Shown here: one piece after another, positions 51,505 to 60,407 of the stretch
Position numbering within the stretch: position 1 is the first letter of the stretch
Layout of the letters: every line of letters starts with the position of its first letter
Source: Bacteroidaceae bacterium
Lineage (GTDB): Bacteria > Bacteroidota > Bacteroidia > Bacteroidales > Bacteroidaceae
Length of the DNA: 64,000 nt
Direction: 5' to 3'
Assembly: GCA_030843315.1 (NCBI GenBank)
Contig: JAUUPT010000009.1
Coordinates: 18,164-82,163 of the forward strand
The notes under the pieces: model-generated
Told to the model about the DNA's origin: nothing
Database searches by the model: none
The model's input: only the letters and a program-made list of their open reading frames with translations
Made by a program: the position numbers and the translations under genes

Positions 51505-54500
51505 ATGAAAGGAAACATATTTATAAAGAGGCCGGTGATGGCTATCTCCATCTCCGTGCTCATCCTGGTTATCGGGCTTATCTCGCTTTTCACGCTCCCG
51601 GTAGAACAGTACCCGGACATTGCACCCCCTACGGTATACGTCACCACCAGTTACACCGGTGCCGATGCCGAGGCAGTGCTGAACAGCGTCATCATGCCCC
51701 TCGAAGAGAGTATCAACGGTGTGGAGGACATGATGTACATCACCTCTACCGCCACCAATGCCGGACTTGCCATCATACAGGTGTACTTCAAGCAAGGCAC
51801 CGACCCGGATATGGCAGCAGTAAACGTGCAGAACCGTGTGACCAAGGCCCAGGGATTGCTTCCTGCCGAGGTGACGAGAATCGGTGTCACTACACAGAAA
51901 CGTCAGACCAGCTTCCTGCAAATCAACTCACTGGTTTGTACGAACGGCCGGTACGACAAGACATTCCTTGCCAATTACCTCGACATCAACGTCATTCCGC
52001 AGATAAAGCGTATCGAAGGTGTGGGCGATGTGATGGAAATGGGTGATACATACAGTATGCGTATCTGGCTGAAGCCGGAACTGATGGCGCAGTACGGACT
52101 GGTGCCTTCGGACGTGACGGCGGTGCTGGGCGAACAGAACATCGAAGCGCCCACCGGTTCGCTGGGCGAGAATTCGAAGAACGTGTTCCAGTTCACGATG
52201 AAATATCGCGGACGACTGAAGACGGTGGAAGAATTTCAGAATACCGTCATCCGTTCGCAGGCCGACGGCTCCGTGCTGCGGCTGAAGGATGTGGCAGACG
52301 TGGAACTGGGTACGCTGACGTATAGTTTCGAGAGCGAGATGGACGGTCAGCCGGCGGTTATGTTCGTCATATTCCAGACCGCAGGCTCCAACGCCACTGC
52401 CACCAACGAGCATATCTCAGCCGATATGGCGGAGATGGCCAAGACACTGCCCGAGGGGGTGGAGTTCGTCAACATGATGAGCTCGAACGACTTCTTGTTC
52501 GCCTCTATCCACAACGTGGCGGAGACACTGATTATTGCCATCATACTGGTAATCCTGGTGGTATACTTCTTCTTGCAAGACCTGAGGAGTACGCTTATTC
52601 CTTCCATCTCCATCATCGTGTCGCTGGTCGGCACGTTTGCCTGCCTGATGGCTGCGGGGTTCAGTATCAATATCCTGACGCTGTTTGCACTGGTGCTTGC
52701 CATCGGTACGGTGGTGGACGACGCCATCGTGGTGGTGGAAGCGGTGCAGTCCAAGTTCGATGCCGGGTATAAGTCGGCCTACCTTGCCACCAAGGATGCG
52801 ATGGGTGATGTGACGATGGCTATCGTTTCGTGTACCTGCGTGTTTATGGCGGTGTTTGTCCCCGTAACGTTTATGGGCGGCACATCGGGTATATTCTATA
52901 CGCAGTTTGGTATCACGATGGCTACGGCTGTGGGTATCTCCATGATTTCGGCATTGGTACTTTGCCCTGCCTTGTGTGCCATGCTGATGCGTCCGTCCGA
53001 CGGAACCAAGAGTGCAAAGAGCTTTAACGGGCGGGTGCGCGCAGCCTACAATGCTTCGTTCAACGCCGTGCTGGGCAAATATAAGAAAGGTGTCATGTTC
53101 TTCATCCGCCATCGCTGGATGGTGTGGACGGCAATGGCGCTGGCAATGGCATTGCTCGTGTATCTGATGTCTACTACCAAGACGGGACTGGTGCCGCAAG
53201 AGGACCAGGGCGTTATCCTGGTGGACGTGAGTACCGCACCGGGCAGCACACTGCAAGAGACGAATAAAGTAGTGGACAAGCTGGAAGATATTCTGAAGGA
53301 TACACCCGAAATAGAACATTATGCCCGTGTAGCCGGATACGGTTTGGTATCAGGTCAGGGTACGTCATACGGTACTATGGTGATCCGTCTGAAGGACTGG
53401 GACGACCGTAAGGGAAGCGAGCATTCGTCTGATGCCGTAGTGGCACGGCTCAATGCACAGTTCAGCAGTATAAAGGATGCGCGGGTATTCAGTTTTCAGC
53501 CGGGTATGATTCCGGGCTACGGTATGGGTAATGCCATCGAACTGAACTTGCAGGACCGTACGGGTGGCGACATGACGGCGTTCTACCAATCGGTGATGCA
53601 ATTCCTGGGCGCACTGAACCAGCGGCCCGAAGTGGCAATGGCTTATACCTCATACGCCATGAACTTCCCGCAGGTTTCGGTAGATATAGATGCCGCCAAG
53701 TGTAAGCGTGCCGGCATATCGCCCGCCACGGTGCTCGATGCACTGGGCAGTTATTGCGGTGGCGCGTATATCTCCAACTATAACCAGTACGGCAAGGTGT
53801 ATCGCGTGATGATGCAGGCGTCGCCCGAATTCCGTCTGGACGAGCAGGCGCTGCACAATATGTTTGTGCGCAATGGTACGGAGATGGCTCCGGTGAGCCA
53901 GTTCGTCACACTGAAGAAGGTGCTCGGACCGGAATCCGCCAACCGTTTCAATCTGTTTACCTCTATCACGGCGAATGTGAACCCTGCCAACGGATATTCC
54001 AGCGGTGAGGTGCAGAAGGCTATCAGCGAAGTGGCAGAGCAGATGTTGCCCGTGGGCTATGGCTTTGAGTACGGCGGCATGGCTCGTGAAGAGGCAAGCA
54101 TGGGTGGTGCAAAGACTATCTTCATCTATGGAGTGTGTATCTTGCTCATCTACCTGATTCTATCATGCCTCTACGAGAGCTTCCTGGTACCGTTTGCCGT
54201 TATCCTTTCCATACCGTTCGGACTGATGGGCAGCTTCCTGTTTGCCAAGATACTGGGATTGGAGAACAACATCTACCTGCAGACGGGTGTGATTATGCTG
54301 ATCGGGTTGCTGGCAAAGACCGCCATCCTGATTACGGAGTACGCCATAGAGCGTCGGCGCAAGGGCATGGGTATTGTAGAGTCGGCTTATTCGGCTGCCC
54401 AGGTTCGTTTGCGCCCTATCCTGATGACGGTGCTTACGATGATTTTCGGTATGCTTCCGCTGATGTTCTCTACCGGTGCAGGTGCCAACGGTAACAGTTC

Positions 54501-54684
54501 GCTCGGCACGGGCGTAGTGGGCGGTATGGCCGTCGGAACACTGGCGTTGCTCTTCGTGGTGCCGGTATTCTACATCATCTTCGAGTTCTTGCAGGAGAAG
54601 ATTCGCAAGCCCGAAGAGCAGGAACCCGATGTGCAGGTGTTGCTGGAGAAGGAACGCAGCGCAGCGGAGAAAGGAAAAGAATAG
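51505..54684 (+). CDS. RND multidrug efflux pump (AcrB/HAE1 type)
   Basis: 1059 residues, full length. Twelve membrane helices and two large periplasmic loops, starting KRPVMAISISVLILVIGLISL. Helix 4 carries the proton-relay pair Asp-Asp in VLAIGTVVDDAIVVVEAVQSK, and helices 10-11 carry ILITEYAIERRR. It exports drugs, bile salts or detergents using the proton gradient, as the BmeB pumps of B. fragilis do; the exact substrate range is unknown. The C-terminal cytoplasmic tail is acidic/basic and long (EKIRKPEEQEPDVQVLLEKERSAAEKGKE). Confidence 0.96.
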   Translation: MKGNIFIKRPVMAISISVLILVIGLISLFTLPVEQYPDIAPPTVYVTTSYTGADAEAVLNSVIMPLEESINGVEDMMYITSTATNAGLAIIQVYFKQGTDPDMAAVNVQNRVTKAQGLLPAEVTRIGVTTQKRQTSFLQINSLVCTNGRYDKTFLANYLDINVIPQIKRIEGVGDVMEMGDTYSMRIWLKPELMAQYGLVPSDVTAVLGEQNIEAPTGSLGENSKNVFQFTMKYRGRLKTVEEFQNTVIRSQADGSVLRLKDVADVELGTLTYSFESEMDGQPAVMFVIFQTAGSNATATNEHISADMAEMAKTLPEGVEFVNMMSSNDFLFASIHNVAETLIIAIILVILVVYFFLQDLRSTLIPSISIIVSLVGTFACLMAAGFSINILTLFALVLAIGTVVDDAIVVVEAVQSKFDAGYKSAYLATKDAMGDVTMAIVSCTCVFMAVFVPVTFMGGTSGIFYTQFGITMATAVGISMISALVLCPALCAMLMRPSDGTKSAKSFNGRVRAAYNASFNAVLGKYKKGVMFFIRHRWMVWTAMALAMALLVYLMSTTKTGLVPQEDQGVILVDVSTAPGSTLQETNKVVDKLEDILKDTPEIEHYARVAGYGLVSGQGTSYGTMVIRLKDWDDRKGSEHSSDAVVARLNAQFSSIKDARVFSFQPGMIPGYGMGNAIELNLQDRTGGDMTAFYQSVMQFLGALNQRPEVAMAYTSYAMNFPQVSVDIDAAKCKRAGISPATVLDALGSYCGGAYISNYNQYGKVYRVMMQASPEFRLDEQALHNMFVRNGTEMAPVSQFVTLKKVLGPESANRFNLFTSITANVNPANGYSSGEVQKAISEVAEQMLPVGYGFEYGGMAREEASMGGAKTIFIYGVCILLIYLILSCLYESFLVPFAVILSIPFGLMGSFLFAKILGLENNIYLQTGVIMLIGLLAKTAILITEYAIERRRKGMGIVESAYSAAQVRLRPILMTVLTMIFGMLPLMFSTGAGANGNSSLGTGVVGGMAVGTLALLFVVPVFYIIFEFLQEKIRKPEEQEPDVQVLLEKERSAAEKGKE

Positions 54685-54741
54685 CGGAATGGGGGAGCCG
54701 GCAGGTTCCCCACCGTGAAAACCATAAAAGAACAGAGAATT

Positions 54742-54864
54742 ATGATGTATTACGAAACCGGATTTTGGTTGGAGCATGCAATCGCCTTCGGCATTGCCCT
54801 CTTGCTGATATACTTTATAGATAAGACAAGTACCAAGAAACATACTAAAGACATTGAAGTATGA
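54742..54864 (+). CDS. 40-residue single-helix membrane protein inside the RND operon
   Basis: Short frame ATG-ATG-TAT-TAC... coding 40 residues: MMYYETGFWLEHAIAFGIALLL at the start, one membrane helix (about residues 11-26, HAIAFGIALLLIYFID), and a charged tail DKTSTKKHTKDIEV. It starts 57 bp after the pump gene and its stop overlaps the start of the TolC-family gene as ATGA (54861-54864), a strong sign of real, coupled translation. Position and build recall AcrZ, the small AcrB-binding protein of enterobacteria, although no sequence similarity is claimed. Confidence 0.7.
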   Translation: MMYYETGFWLEHAIAFGIALLLIYFIDKTSTKKHTKDIEV

Positions 54865-56246
54865 AGAAGCATATTATTACACTCGCCGCTGCCGGCTTGT
54901 TACTGAGCAGTTGCGGCATATATACCAAATACAAACCCGCCACGGAAGTCCCCGACAACCTGTACGGGACGGAAGTGACGGACGGCCTCGAAGGTTCCTT
55001 GGCTGAAGACAGCCTGGGACTGGGCGGACTGGACTGGCGCGAACTCTTCACCGACCCGCAGTTGCAGACACTCATCGAGCAGGGCTTGCAGAACAACACC
55101 GACTACCAGTCGGCACAACTCCGTGTAGAAGAAGCCGAAGCCACCCTGCTGTCCGCCCGGCTTGCCTTCCTGCCCTCTTTTGCCCTTGCCCCGCAAGGCA
55201 CTGTGAGCAGTTTCGACAACCATCGAGCCACGCAGACTTATTCGCTGCCCGTTGCCGCCAGTTGGGAAGTGGACGTATTCGGCCGGATGCGCAACGCCAA
55301 GAAACAGGCAAAGGCACTCTATGCCCAGAGCCAGGACTACCGGCAAGCCGTACACACCCAGCTCATAGCCGGGATAGCCAATACCTACTACACCCTGCTG
55401 ATGCTGGACGAGCAACTCGCCATTTCGCAGCAGACCGAGGAGGCATGGCGTGAGATGGTATCTTCCACCCGCGCCCTGATGAATGCCGGCCTGTCCAACG
55501 AATCGGCCGTGTCGCAGATGGAGGGAACCTACTACCAGGTACAGACTTCCGTCCTCGACCTGAAGAAGCAAATCAACCAGGTGGAGAACAGCCTCGCCCT
55601 GCTGCTGGCCGAGACGCCCCGCAGCTACGAGCGCGGCACGCTTGCCCGTCGGCAGTTCCCCGAGGACTTCGCCGTAGGTATCCCCTTGCAGATGCTTTCC
55701 CGCCGTCCCGATGTACGCATCGCCGAGCGCTCGCTGGAATCAGCATTCTACGTAACCAACCAGGCGCGTTCCGCCTTCTATCCCTCCATCACCCTGAGCG
55801 GTAGTGCCGGCTGGACCAACTCCGCCGGAGTGATGATCGTCAATCCCGGCAAGTTCGTAGCTTCGGCAGTGGCCTCGCTCACGCAGCCTCTCTTTGCCCG
55901 CGGACAGGTCATTGCACAATACCGCATTGCCCGCGCCCGGCAAGAAGAAGCCGTCCTTGCCTTTCAGCAAGCGCTGCTCAATGCAGGCAGCGAAGTGAAC
56001 GACGCCCTCACCGCCTGGCAAACCAGTAAAGAGAAAACTATTCTATTGGATAAGCAGGTAGCATCCCTGCAAACAGCCTTGCGCAGCACTTCCCTGTTGA
56101 TGGAACATGGCAACACTACCTATCTCGAAGTGCTTACCGCCCGCCAGACCTTGCTCAGTGCCCAACTCTCGCAAACGGCCAACCGCTTTGCTGAGGTACA
56201 GAGCATAATCAGCCTTTATCAGGCACTCGGCGGAGGTCAAGACTAA
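54861..56246 (+). CDS. TolC-family outer-membrane efflux lipoprotein
   Basis: 461 residues: lipoprotein signal (LAAAGLLLSSC, Cys at 18), then two OEP repeats of about 190 residues with long helices (for example QSAQLRVEEAEATLLSARLAFLPSFALAPQG, YRIARARQEEAVLAFQQALLNAGSEVNDALTAW). NodT/OprM-like signatures are LPVAASWEVDVFGRMRNAKKQA and GIPLQMLSRRPDVRIAERSLESA. It forms the exit duct of the pump. Translationally coupled to the 40-residue protein. A clear terminator follows. Confidence 0.95.
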   Translation: MKKHIITLAAAGLLLSSCGIYTKYKPATEVPDNLYGTEVTDGLEGSLAEDSLGLGGLDWRELFTDPQLQTLIEQGLQNNTDYQSAQLRVEEAEATLLSARLAFLPSFALAPQGTVSSFDNHRATQTYSLPVAASWEVDVFGRMRNAKKQAKALYAQSQDYRQAVHTQLIAGIANTYYTLLMLDEQLAISQQTEEAWREMVSSTRALMNAGLSNESAVSQMEGTYYQVQTSVLDLKKQINQVENSLALLLAETPRSYERGTLARRQFPEDFAVGIPLQMLSRRPDVRIAERSLESAFYVTNQARSAFYPSITLSGSAGWTNSAGVMIVNPGKFVASAVASLTQPLFARGQVIAQYRIARARQEEAVLAFQQALLNAGSEVNDALTAWQTSKEKTILLDKQVASLQTALRSTSLLMEHGNTTYLEVLTARQTLLSAQLSQTANRFAEVQSIISLYQALGGGQD

Positions 56247-56292
56247 ACTGTATCATACTCTCTGCATTTTTCATCTATGCTTTGATGAAGAA

Positions 56293-56336
56293 GGGCTGCC
56301 TTGGGAAGTGATTCCAGGGGCAGCCCGATTTTTTTT
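56293..56336 (+). terminator. Terminator of the RND operon
   Basis: GGGCTGCC (56293-56300) pairs with GGCAGCCC (56319-56326), with additional pairing possible in the loop, followed by T8 (about 56329-56336). Confidence 0.85.
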
Positions 56337-56364
56337 GAGGGGTACTTGAAAAGTGTGTAATTGT

Positions 56365-56474
56365 GTCTATATATCCCGTTTGCTGCATCTATAGATCTAC
56401 TCTCCTGCATCTATAGATGCAACGCGTTGCAAATATAGATCCAGCAAACCGGATATATAGATGCAACGCGTGCG
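56365..56474. repeat. 22-bp-phased ATCTATAGAT array with inverted ends
   Basis: Five units at 56365, 56387, 56409, 56431 and 56453 (GTCTATATAT, ATCTATAGAT, ATCTATAGAT, AAATATAGAT, ATATATAGAT), exactly 22 bp apart. The second half of each unit carries GCAACGCG- or GTTTGCTGC-like sequence. The first two units are the approximate reverse complement of the last two (CCCGTTTGCTGC versus CCAGCAAACCGG), so the array folds on itself. Closely related, unit by unit, to the array at 20468. Convergent-gene gap. Confidence 0.87.
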
Positions 56475-56514
56475 ATATTTAAGGCAGTTTTATTAGCTGA
56501 TTATCAAGAGCAAA

Positions 56515-58011
56515 TTATTTGTACTGTGCCCAGTCCACATTCTTCATGTCTCCGCTCTTTGCCAGTTCGGCGTGCATGCCCAGGGCGGCACGGAGGGCGT
56601 GGGGAGTCTGAGACTTGCCGTCGGTCAGTTTCAGGTAATCCCAAAGGAGATTCTTGTAATCGGGGTGTGCACAGTTCTCGATGATGGCTTGTGCGCGTTC
56701 TTTCGGGCTCTTGCCGCGCAGGTCGGCTACACCTTGCTCGGTGATGATGATGTTGACATCGTGTTCGGTATGATCCATGTGCGAAACCATCGGCACGATG
56801 GCGCTGATCTTGCCTTCCTTGGCCACAGACGGGCAAGTGAAGATAGAGATGTAAGCGTTGCGTGTGAAGTCGCCGCTGCCGCCGATACCATTCATCATCT
56901 TCGTACCGCTGATGTGGGTGGAGTTCACGTTACCGTAAATATCTGCCTCGATGGCGGTGTTGATGGAGATGATACCCAGGCGACGTACGATTTCCGGGCT
57001 GTTGGAGATTTCCGACGGACGGAGCACCAGTTTGTCGCGGAAGAAGTCCATATCGTTGTAGATGCCTTCCAAACAGTCGTTGGTTACGGTCAGCGAACAA
57101 GCACTGCCGAACTTCACGCGGCCGTCGCGGATGAGGCTGATAACGGAGTTCTGAATAACTTCGGTGTACATTTCGAAGGCAGGGATGGTCTTGTCGCGTC
57201 CCAGTGCACCCAGCACGGCGTTGGCAATGTTACCCACACCGGACTGCAAAGGCAGGAAGGTGGAAGGGATGATGCCACGCTTCATGTCGGCAGCCAGGAA
57301 GTCGGCCACGTTCTGTCCGATCTTGTCGGTCAGCGGGTCGGCGGCGGCAAAGGAACGGGCTTCGTCGGGCCAGTTGGTTTCCACTACGCCTACAATCTTC
57401 TTCGGGTCTACCTGGATGTAAGGCTGTCCGATGCGGTCGCTCGGCTTGTAGATGGGTATTTCGCGGCGGCAAGGCGGGTCGAGCGGCTCGTAAACGTCGT
57501 GCAATCCCATGGCGCTTTTGCTGTGGGCGGCATTCAGTTCCACGATAATCTGGTCGGCCAGGCGGCAAACGGTGGGAGCGATACCGCCGGCTGCTGTCAG
57601 GTAGATTTTACCGTCGGGAGTCACTTCGCAGGCCTCGATAACGGCTACGTTTACTTTTCCCATGAAGCCGTAACGTACTTCCTGTGCCATCTGGGACAGG
57701 TGGATGTCGTTATAAGCTATTTCGCCATTGTTCACTGCTTTGCGGAAGTCGACGTTGGTGGTGTAAGGAGCACGGTAGCGGATGGCTTTGGCGCGTGAAA
57801 GGATGCCGTCGCAAGAGTCTCCGGTAGAAGCACCGGTGAAGATACCTACCTGGAACGGGTTTCCTTTTGCATGTTCTGCTTCCGCAATTTTTGCTAATTC
57901 AGCCGTAACGGCTTTGGCTGTTCCTGCGGGAGTAAATCCGCTCAAGCCGATGTTGTAGCCATGTTTGATAAGGCTCGCAGCTTCTGCTGCCGAAATGTAA
58001 TTCAATGCCAT
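56515..58011 (-). CDS. Acetyl-CoA hydrolase/succinate CoA-transferase family enzyme
   Basis: 498 residues, the usual size. It transfers CoA between carboxylic acids (for example succinate, acetate, propionate); in propionate-producing Bacteroides this family is expected to work at the end of fermentation. Motifs: GLSGFTPAGTAKAVTAELAK near the N-terminus, the catalytic-Glu region (MYTEVIQNSVISLI), the CoA-binding GIGGSGDFTRNAYIS and ITEQGVADLRGKSPKERA. Which acid pair is used cannot be told from sequence. It lies 50 bp downstream of the small membrane protein gene and is probably co-transcribed with it. Confidence 0.92.
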   Translation of the reverse strand: MALNYISAAEAASLIKHGYNIGLSGFTPAGTAKAVTAELAKIAEAEHAKGNPFQVGIFTGASTGDSCDGILSRAKAIRYRAPYTTNVDFRKAVNNGEIAYNDIHLSQMAQEVRYGFMGKVNVAVIEACEVTPDGKIYLTAAGGIAPTVCRLADQIIVELNAAHSKSAMGLHDVYEPLDPPCRREIPIYKPSDRIGQPYIQVDPKKIVGVVETNWPDEARSFAAADPLTDKIGQNVADFLAADMKRGIIPSTFLPLQSGVGNIANAVLGALGRDKTIPAFEMYTEVIQNSVISLIRDGRVKFGSACSLTVTNDCLEGIYNDMDFFRDKLVLRPSEISNSPEIVRRLGIISINTAIEADIYGNVNSTHISGTKMMNGIGGSGDFTRNAYISIFTCPSVAKEGKISAIVPMVSHMDHTEHDVNIIITEQGVADLRGKSPKERAQAIIENCAHPDYKNLLWDYLKLTDGKSQTPHALRAALGMHAELAKSGDMKNVDWAQYK

Positions 58012-58061
58012 AATGTATAGTTATTTTTCGTGTAAAGATTCTGAGGTAGTTTTCTGATTCT

Positions 58062-58496
58062 TTAATATTTCCGTTGAAGTATTTCGGACCAGATGATAGC
58101 CTGTCGTGCTTCTTCTGCCGAGTGAATGCTGAATTCAGACGGTTCTTCCGATTCCTGCAAGCCGGATGGCGGAGAGGAACCTTTTTGTCTTGAAGAAGTG
58201 GAATTTATAGTGGAAGATGTAGCTGTGGCAGGTCCGTAGTCTTTCGCTCTGGAAGCTTTGTACTGCGCCACTGTTTTTTCTTTTTCAACCGGGAGTGTTA
58301 CTTCAGCGCCGGGTCCCTGGGGGATATAGCCTCCGTAGGTTTCTCCTCCCCACTGTTCGGGCAGTGGGCTGTTCGCGGCAGGTCTGGGCATAGCAGGTTT
58401 CTTGCCGTCGTTTTTCTTTGTCTCTTTCTTAAACTGCTTGGCAATTCCGATTACAATCACTGCTGCGACCAATAGAAACTTGAAGATATCTTCCAT
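58062..58496 (-). CDS. Small membrane-anchored protein of unknown function
   Basis: 144 residues: one N-terminal helix (IFKFLLVAAVIVIGIAKQF), then a low-complexity tail rich in Pro, Ser and Lys (KKPAMPRPAANSPLPEQWGG, TATSSTINSTSSRQKGSSPPSG) and a short C-terminal helix (AEEARQAIIWSEILQRKY). I do not recognise a domain. The C-terminal 'AIIWSEIL' helix recurs in small Bacteroidales proteins of unknown role. First gene of a likely pair with the CoA-transferase; -7 candidate TACCTTTG (minus, 58514-58521). Confidence 0.7.
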   Translation of the reverse strand: MEDIFKFLLVAAVIVIGIAKQFKKETKKNDGKKPAMPRPAANSPLPEQWGGETYGGYIPQGPGAEVTLPVEKEKTVAQYKASRAKDYGPATATSSTINSTSSRQKGSSPPSGLQESEEPSEFSIHSAEEARQAIIWSEILQRKY

Positions 58497-58846
58497 ATCG
58501 TTTTTATTTTCACCGCCAAAGGTAACTATTAAATCTGATTATAGCCAAATAAAAAGGGCAATAAAAAAGGGCAGCTTCACAGCTCCCCTTAATTTTTTTA
58601 ACCTAAACCTTAACTATGAAAAAATCTAATGTTTCTTTCATTCGACAAAATTGTGAATTTATTTCGGTAGCACCAAATTAACACTCAAAAAATGTTTGGT
58701 GCGTTAACATTAATTAGGGAAAAGGGGGCTGGTTACTGTCTTAAAGTACTCTTTTTCCTGTATTTCATTATTTATTTTCGGGGGAAGGAGTATCTTTGCA
58801 GGCGTTAAATGATGATTTAGCGAACTAACTAATTAAAAACGAAACA
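58497..58846. other. Divergent region before miaB
   Basis: 350 bp. It contains the minus promoter of the small membrane protein, a hairpin AAGGGCAGC...GCTCCCCTT (about 58568-58590) with T-runs on both strands, a 21-codon frame at 58616-58681 (MKKSNVSFIRQ start, ends VAPN), and the miaB -7 box TATCTTTG (58791-58798). The minus-strand hairpin plus T6 could end a small transcript. Confidence 0.5.
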
Positions 58847-60220
58847 ATGGAAAAACAAACGGGAGCAGACTTTAAATCTGCAACTGCTGATGACAACAAG
58901 AAGTTGTTCATCGAAACCTACGGCTGCCAGATGAATGTGGCAGACAGTGAAGTAATTGCGTCCGTCATGCAGATGGCGGGCTATTCGGTGGCGGAGACGC
59001 TGGAAGAAGCCGATGCAGTGTTTATGAATACCTGCTCCATCCGCGACAATGCCGAGCAGAAGATACTGAACCGCCTGGAATTCTTCCACTCGATGAAGAA
59101 GAAAAAGCGCCATCTGATTGTCGGCGTGCTGGGCTGCATGGCCGAGCGTGTGAAGGACGACCTGATTACCAACCACCACGTGGACCTGGTAGTAGGTCCG
59201 GACGCCTATCTCACCCTTCCCGAACTGATAGCCGCCGTAGAAGCGGGCGAAAAAGCCATGAACGTAGAGCTTTCTACTACGGAGACCTACCGTGATGTCA
59301 TCCCTTCGCGCATCTGTGGCAATCATATCTCTGGCTTTGTATCCATCATGCGTGGCTGCAATAACTTCTGCACCTACTGCATCGTCCCCTACACCCGCGG
59401 ACGGGAGCGTAGCCGCGATGTGGAAAGTATTCTCAACGAAGTGGCAGACCTGGTAGCGAAAGGCTATAAGGAAGTCACCCTCCTGGGACAGAACGTCAAT
59501 TCCTACCGCTTCGAGAAGGCGGATGGGGAAACGGTCACCTTCCCGATGTTGCTCCGCACCGTGGCCGAGGCTGCGCCGGGTGTCCGCGTGCGTTTCACCA
59601 CTTCGCATCCCAAGGACATGAGCGACGAAACGTTGCAGGTCATTGCCGATATGCCCAACGTCTGCAAACATATCCACCTGCCGGTGCAGAGCGGAAGCTC
59701 GCGCATCCTGAAGCTGATGAACCGCAAGTACACCCGCGAATGGTATTTGGAGCGCGTAGCTGCCATCCGTCGCATCATCCCCGATTGCGGTCTGTCCACG
59801 GATATCTTCTCCGGTTTCCATTCCGAGACCGAGGAAGACCACCAGTTATCCCTTTCGCTGATGGAAGCGTGCGGCTACGATGCCGCTTTCATGTTCAAGT
59901 ATTCCGAGCGTCCGGGCACGTATGCCTCCAAGCATCTGCCGGACGATGTGCCCGAAGAAGTGAAGATTCGCCGTCTGAACGAAATCATCGCCCTTCAAAA
60001 CCGTCTTTCGGCCGAGGCAAATACCCGCTGTGTGGGCAAGACGTACGAGGTGCTGGTAGAAGGCGTCTCCAAGCGTTCGCGCGACCAGTTGTTTGGCCGC
60101 ACGGAGCAGAACCGTGTGGTGGTCTTTGACCGTGGCTCGCATCGGGTGGGAGACTTTGTGAGGGTGAAGGTCACCGAATCCAGTTCGGCAACGCTGAAAG
60201 GCGAAGAAGTGGTTGATTAA
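58847..60220 (+). CDS. miaB: tRNA-2-methylthio-N6-dimethylallyladenosine synthase
   Basis: 457 residues. It methylthiolates i6A37 in tRNAs with two 4Fe-4S clusters. The UPF0004 domain cysteines are in YGCQMN, NTCSIR and GCMAER; the radical SAM cluster is C-x3-C-x2-C in MRGCNNFCTYCIVPYTRGRE; a C-terminal TRAM domain (about 395-455, RCVGKTYEVLVEGVSKRSRDQLFGRTEQNRVV) binds tRNA. The MiaB-type motif set, rather than RimO, is supported by the NTCSIRDNAEQKI segment. The N-terminal 16 residues are a short variable extension. Own promoter at 58791. Confidence 0.96.
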   Translation: MEKQTGADFKSATADDNKKLFIETYGCQMNVADSEVIASVMQMAGYSVAETLEEADAVFMNTCSIRDNAEQKILNRLEFFHSMKKKKRHLIVGVLGCMAERVKDDLITNHHVDLVVGPDAYLTLPELIAAVEAGEKAMNVELSTTETYRDVIPSRICGNHISGFVSIMRGCNNFCTYCIVPYTRGRERSRDVESILNEVADLVAKGYKEVTLLGQNVNSYRFEKADGETVTFPMLLRTVAEAAPGVRVRFTTSHPKDMSDETLQVIADMPNVCKHIHLPVQSGSSRILKLMNRKYTREWYLERVAAIRRIIPDCGLSTDIFSGFHSETEEDHQLSLSLMEACGYDAAFMFKYSERPGTYASKHLPDDVPEEVKIRRLNEIIALQNRLSAEANTRCVGKTYEVLVEGVSKRSRDQLFGRTEQNRVVVFDRGSHRVGDFVRVKVTESSSATLKGEEVVD

Positions 60221-60266
60221 TAAGAAACCCATATCTCTTTATCTTTACGAAGAATAGAGCTAGCAA

Positions 60267-60300
60267 CAGAAGGTATAAACTGATTAGTTTATACCTTCTG
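60267..60300 (+). terminator. Terminator of miaB
   Basis: Perfect 14-base arms CAGAAGGTATAAAC (60267-60280) / complement (60287-60300) with a 6-base loop, 46 bp after the miaB stop. Confidence 0.75.
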
Positions 60301-60407
60301 TTAGTGTTAATATCTGAATTTTTCTTCTTAAATTACGAACTAAATCAGTTCTATTTATTAGTTTTAGCAGCGAAATCTAATATATACACACATTTGGAAA
60401 CAAGGTA

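Noticed and set aside
56365..56474. CRISPR array at the 22-bp repeats
   Set aside because: Units are imperfect, contiguous and without unique spacers. Pitch is 22 bp rather than about 60-70, and no cas genes are present.
56572..57798. Open frame of 408 codons opposite the CoA-transferase
   Set aside because: Antisense shadow rich in Val/Gly/His. The opposite frame has clear family motifs.
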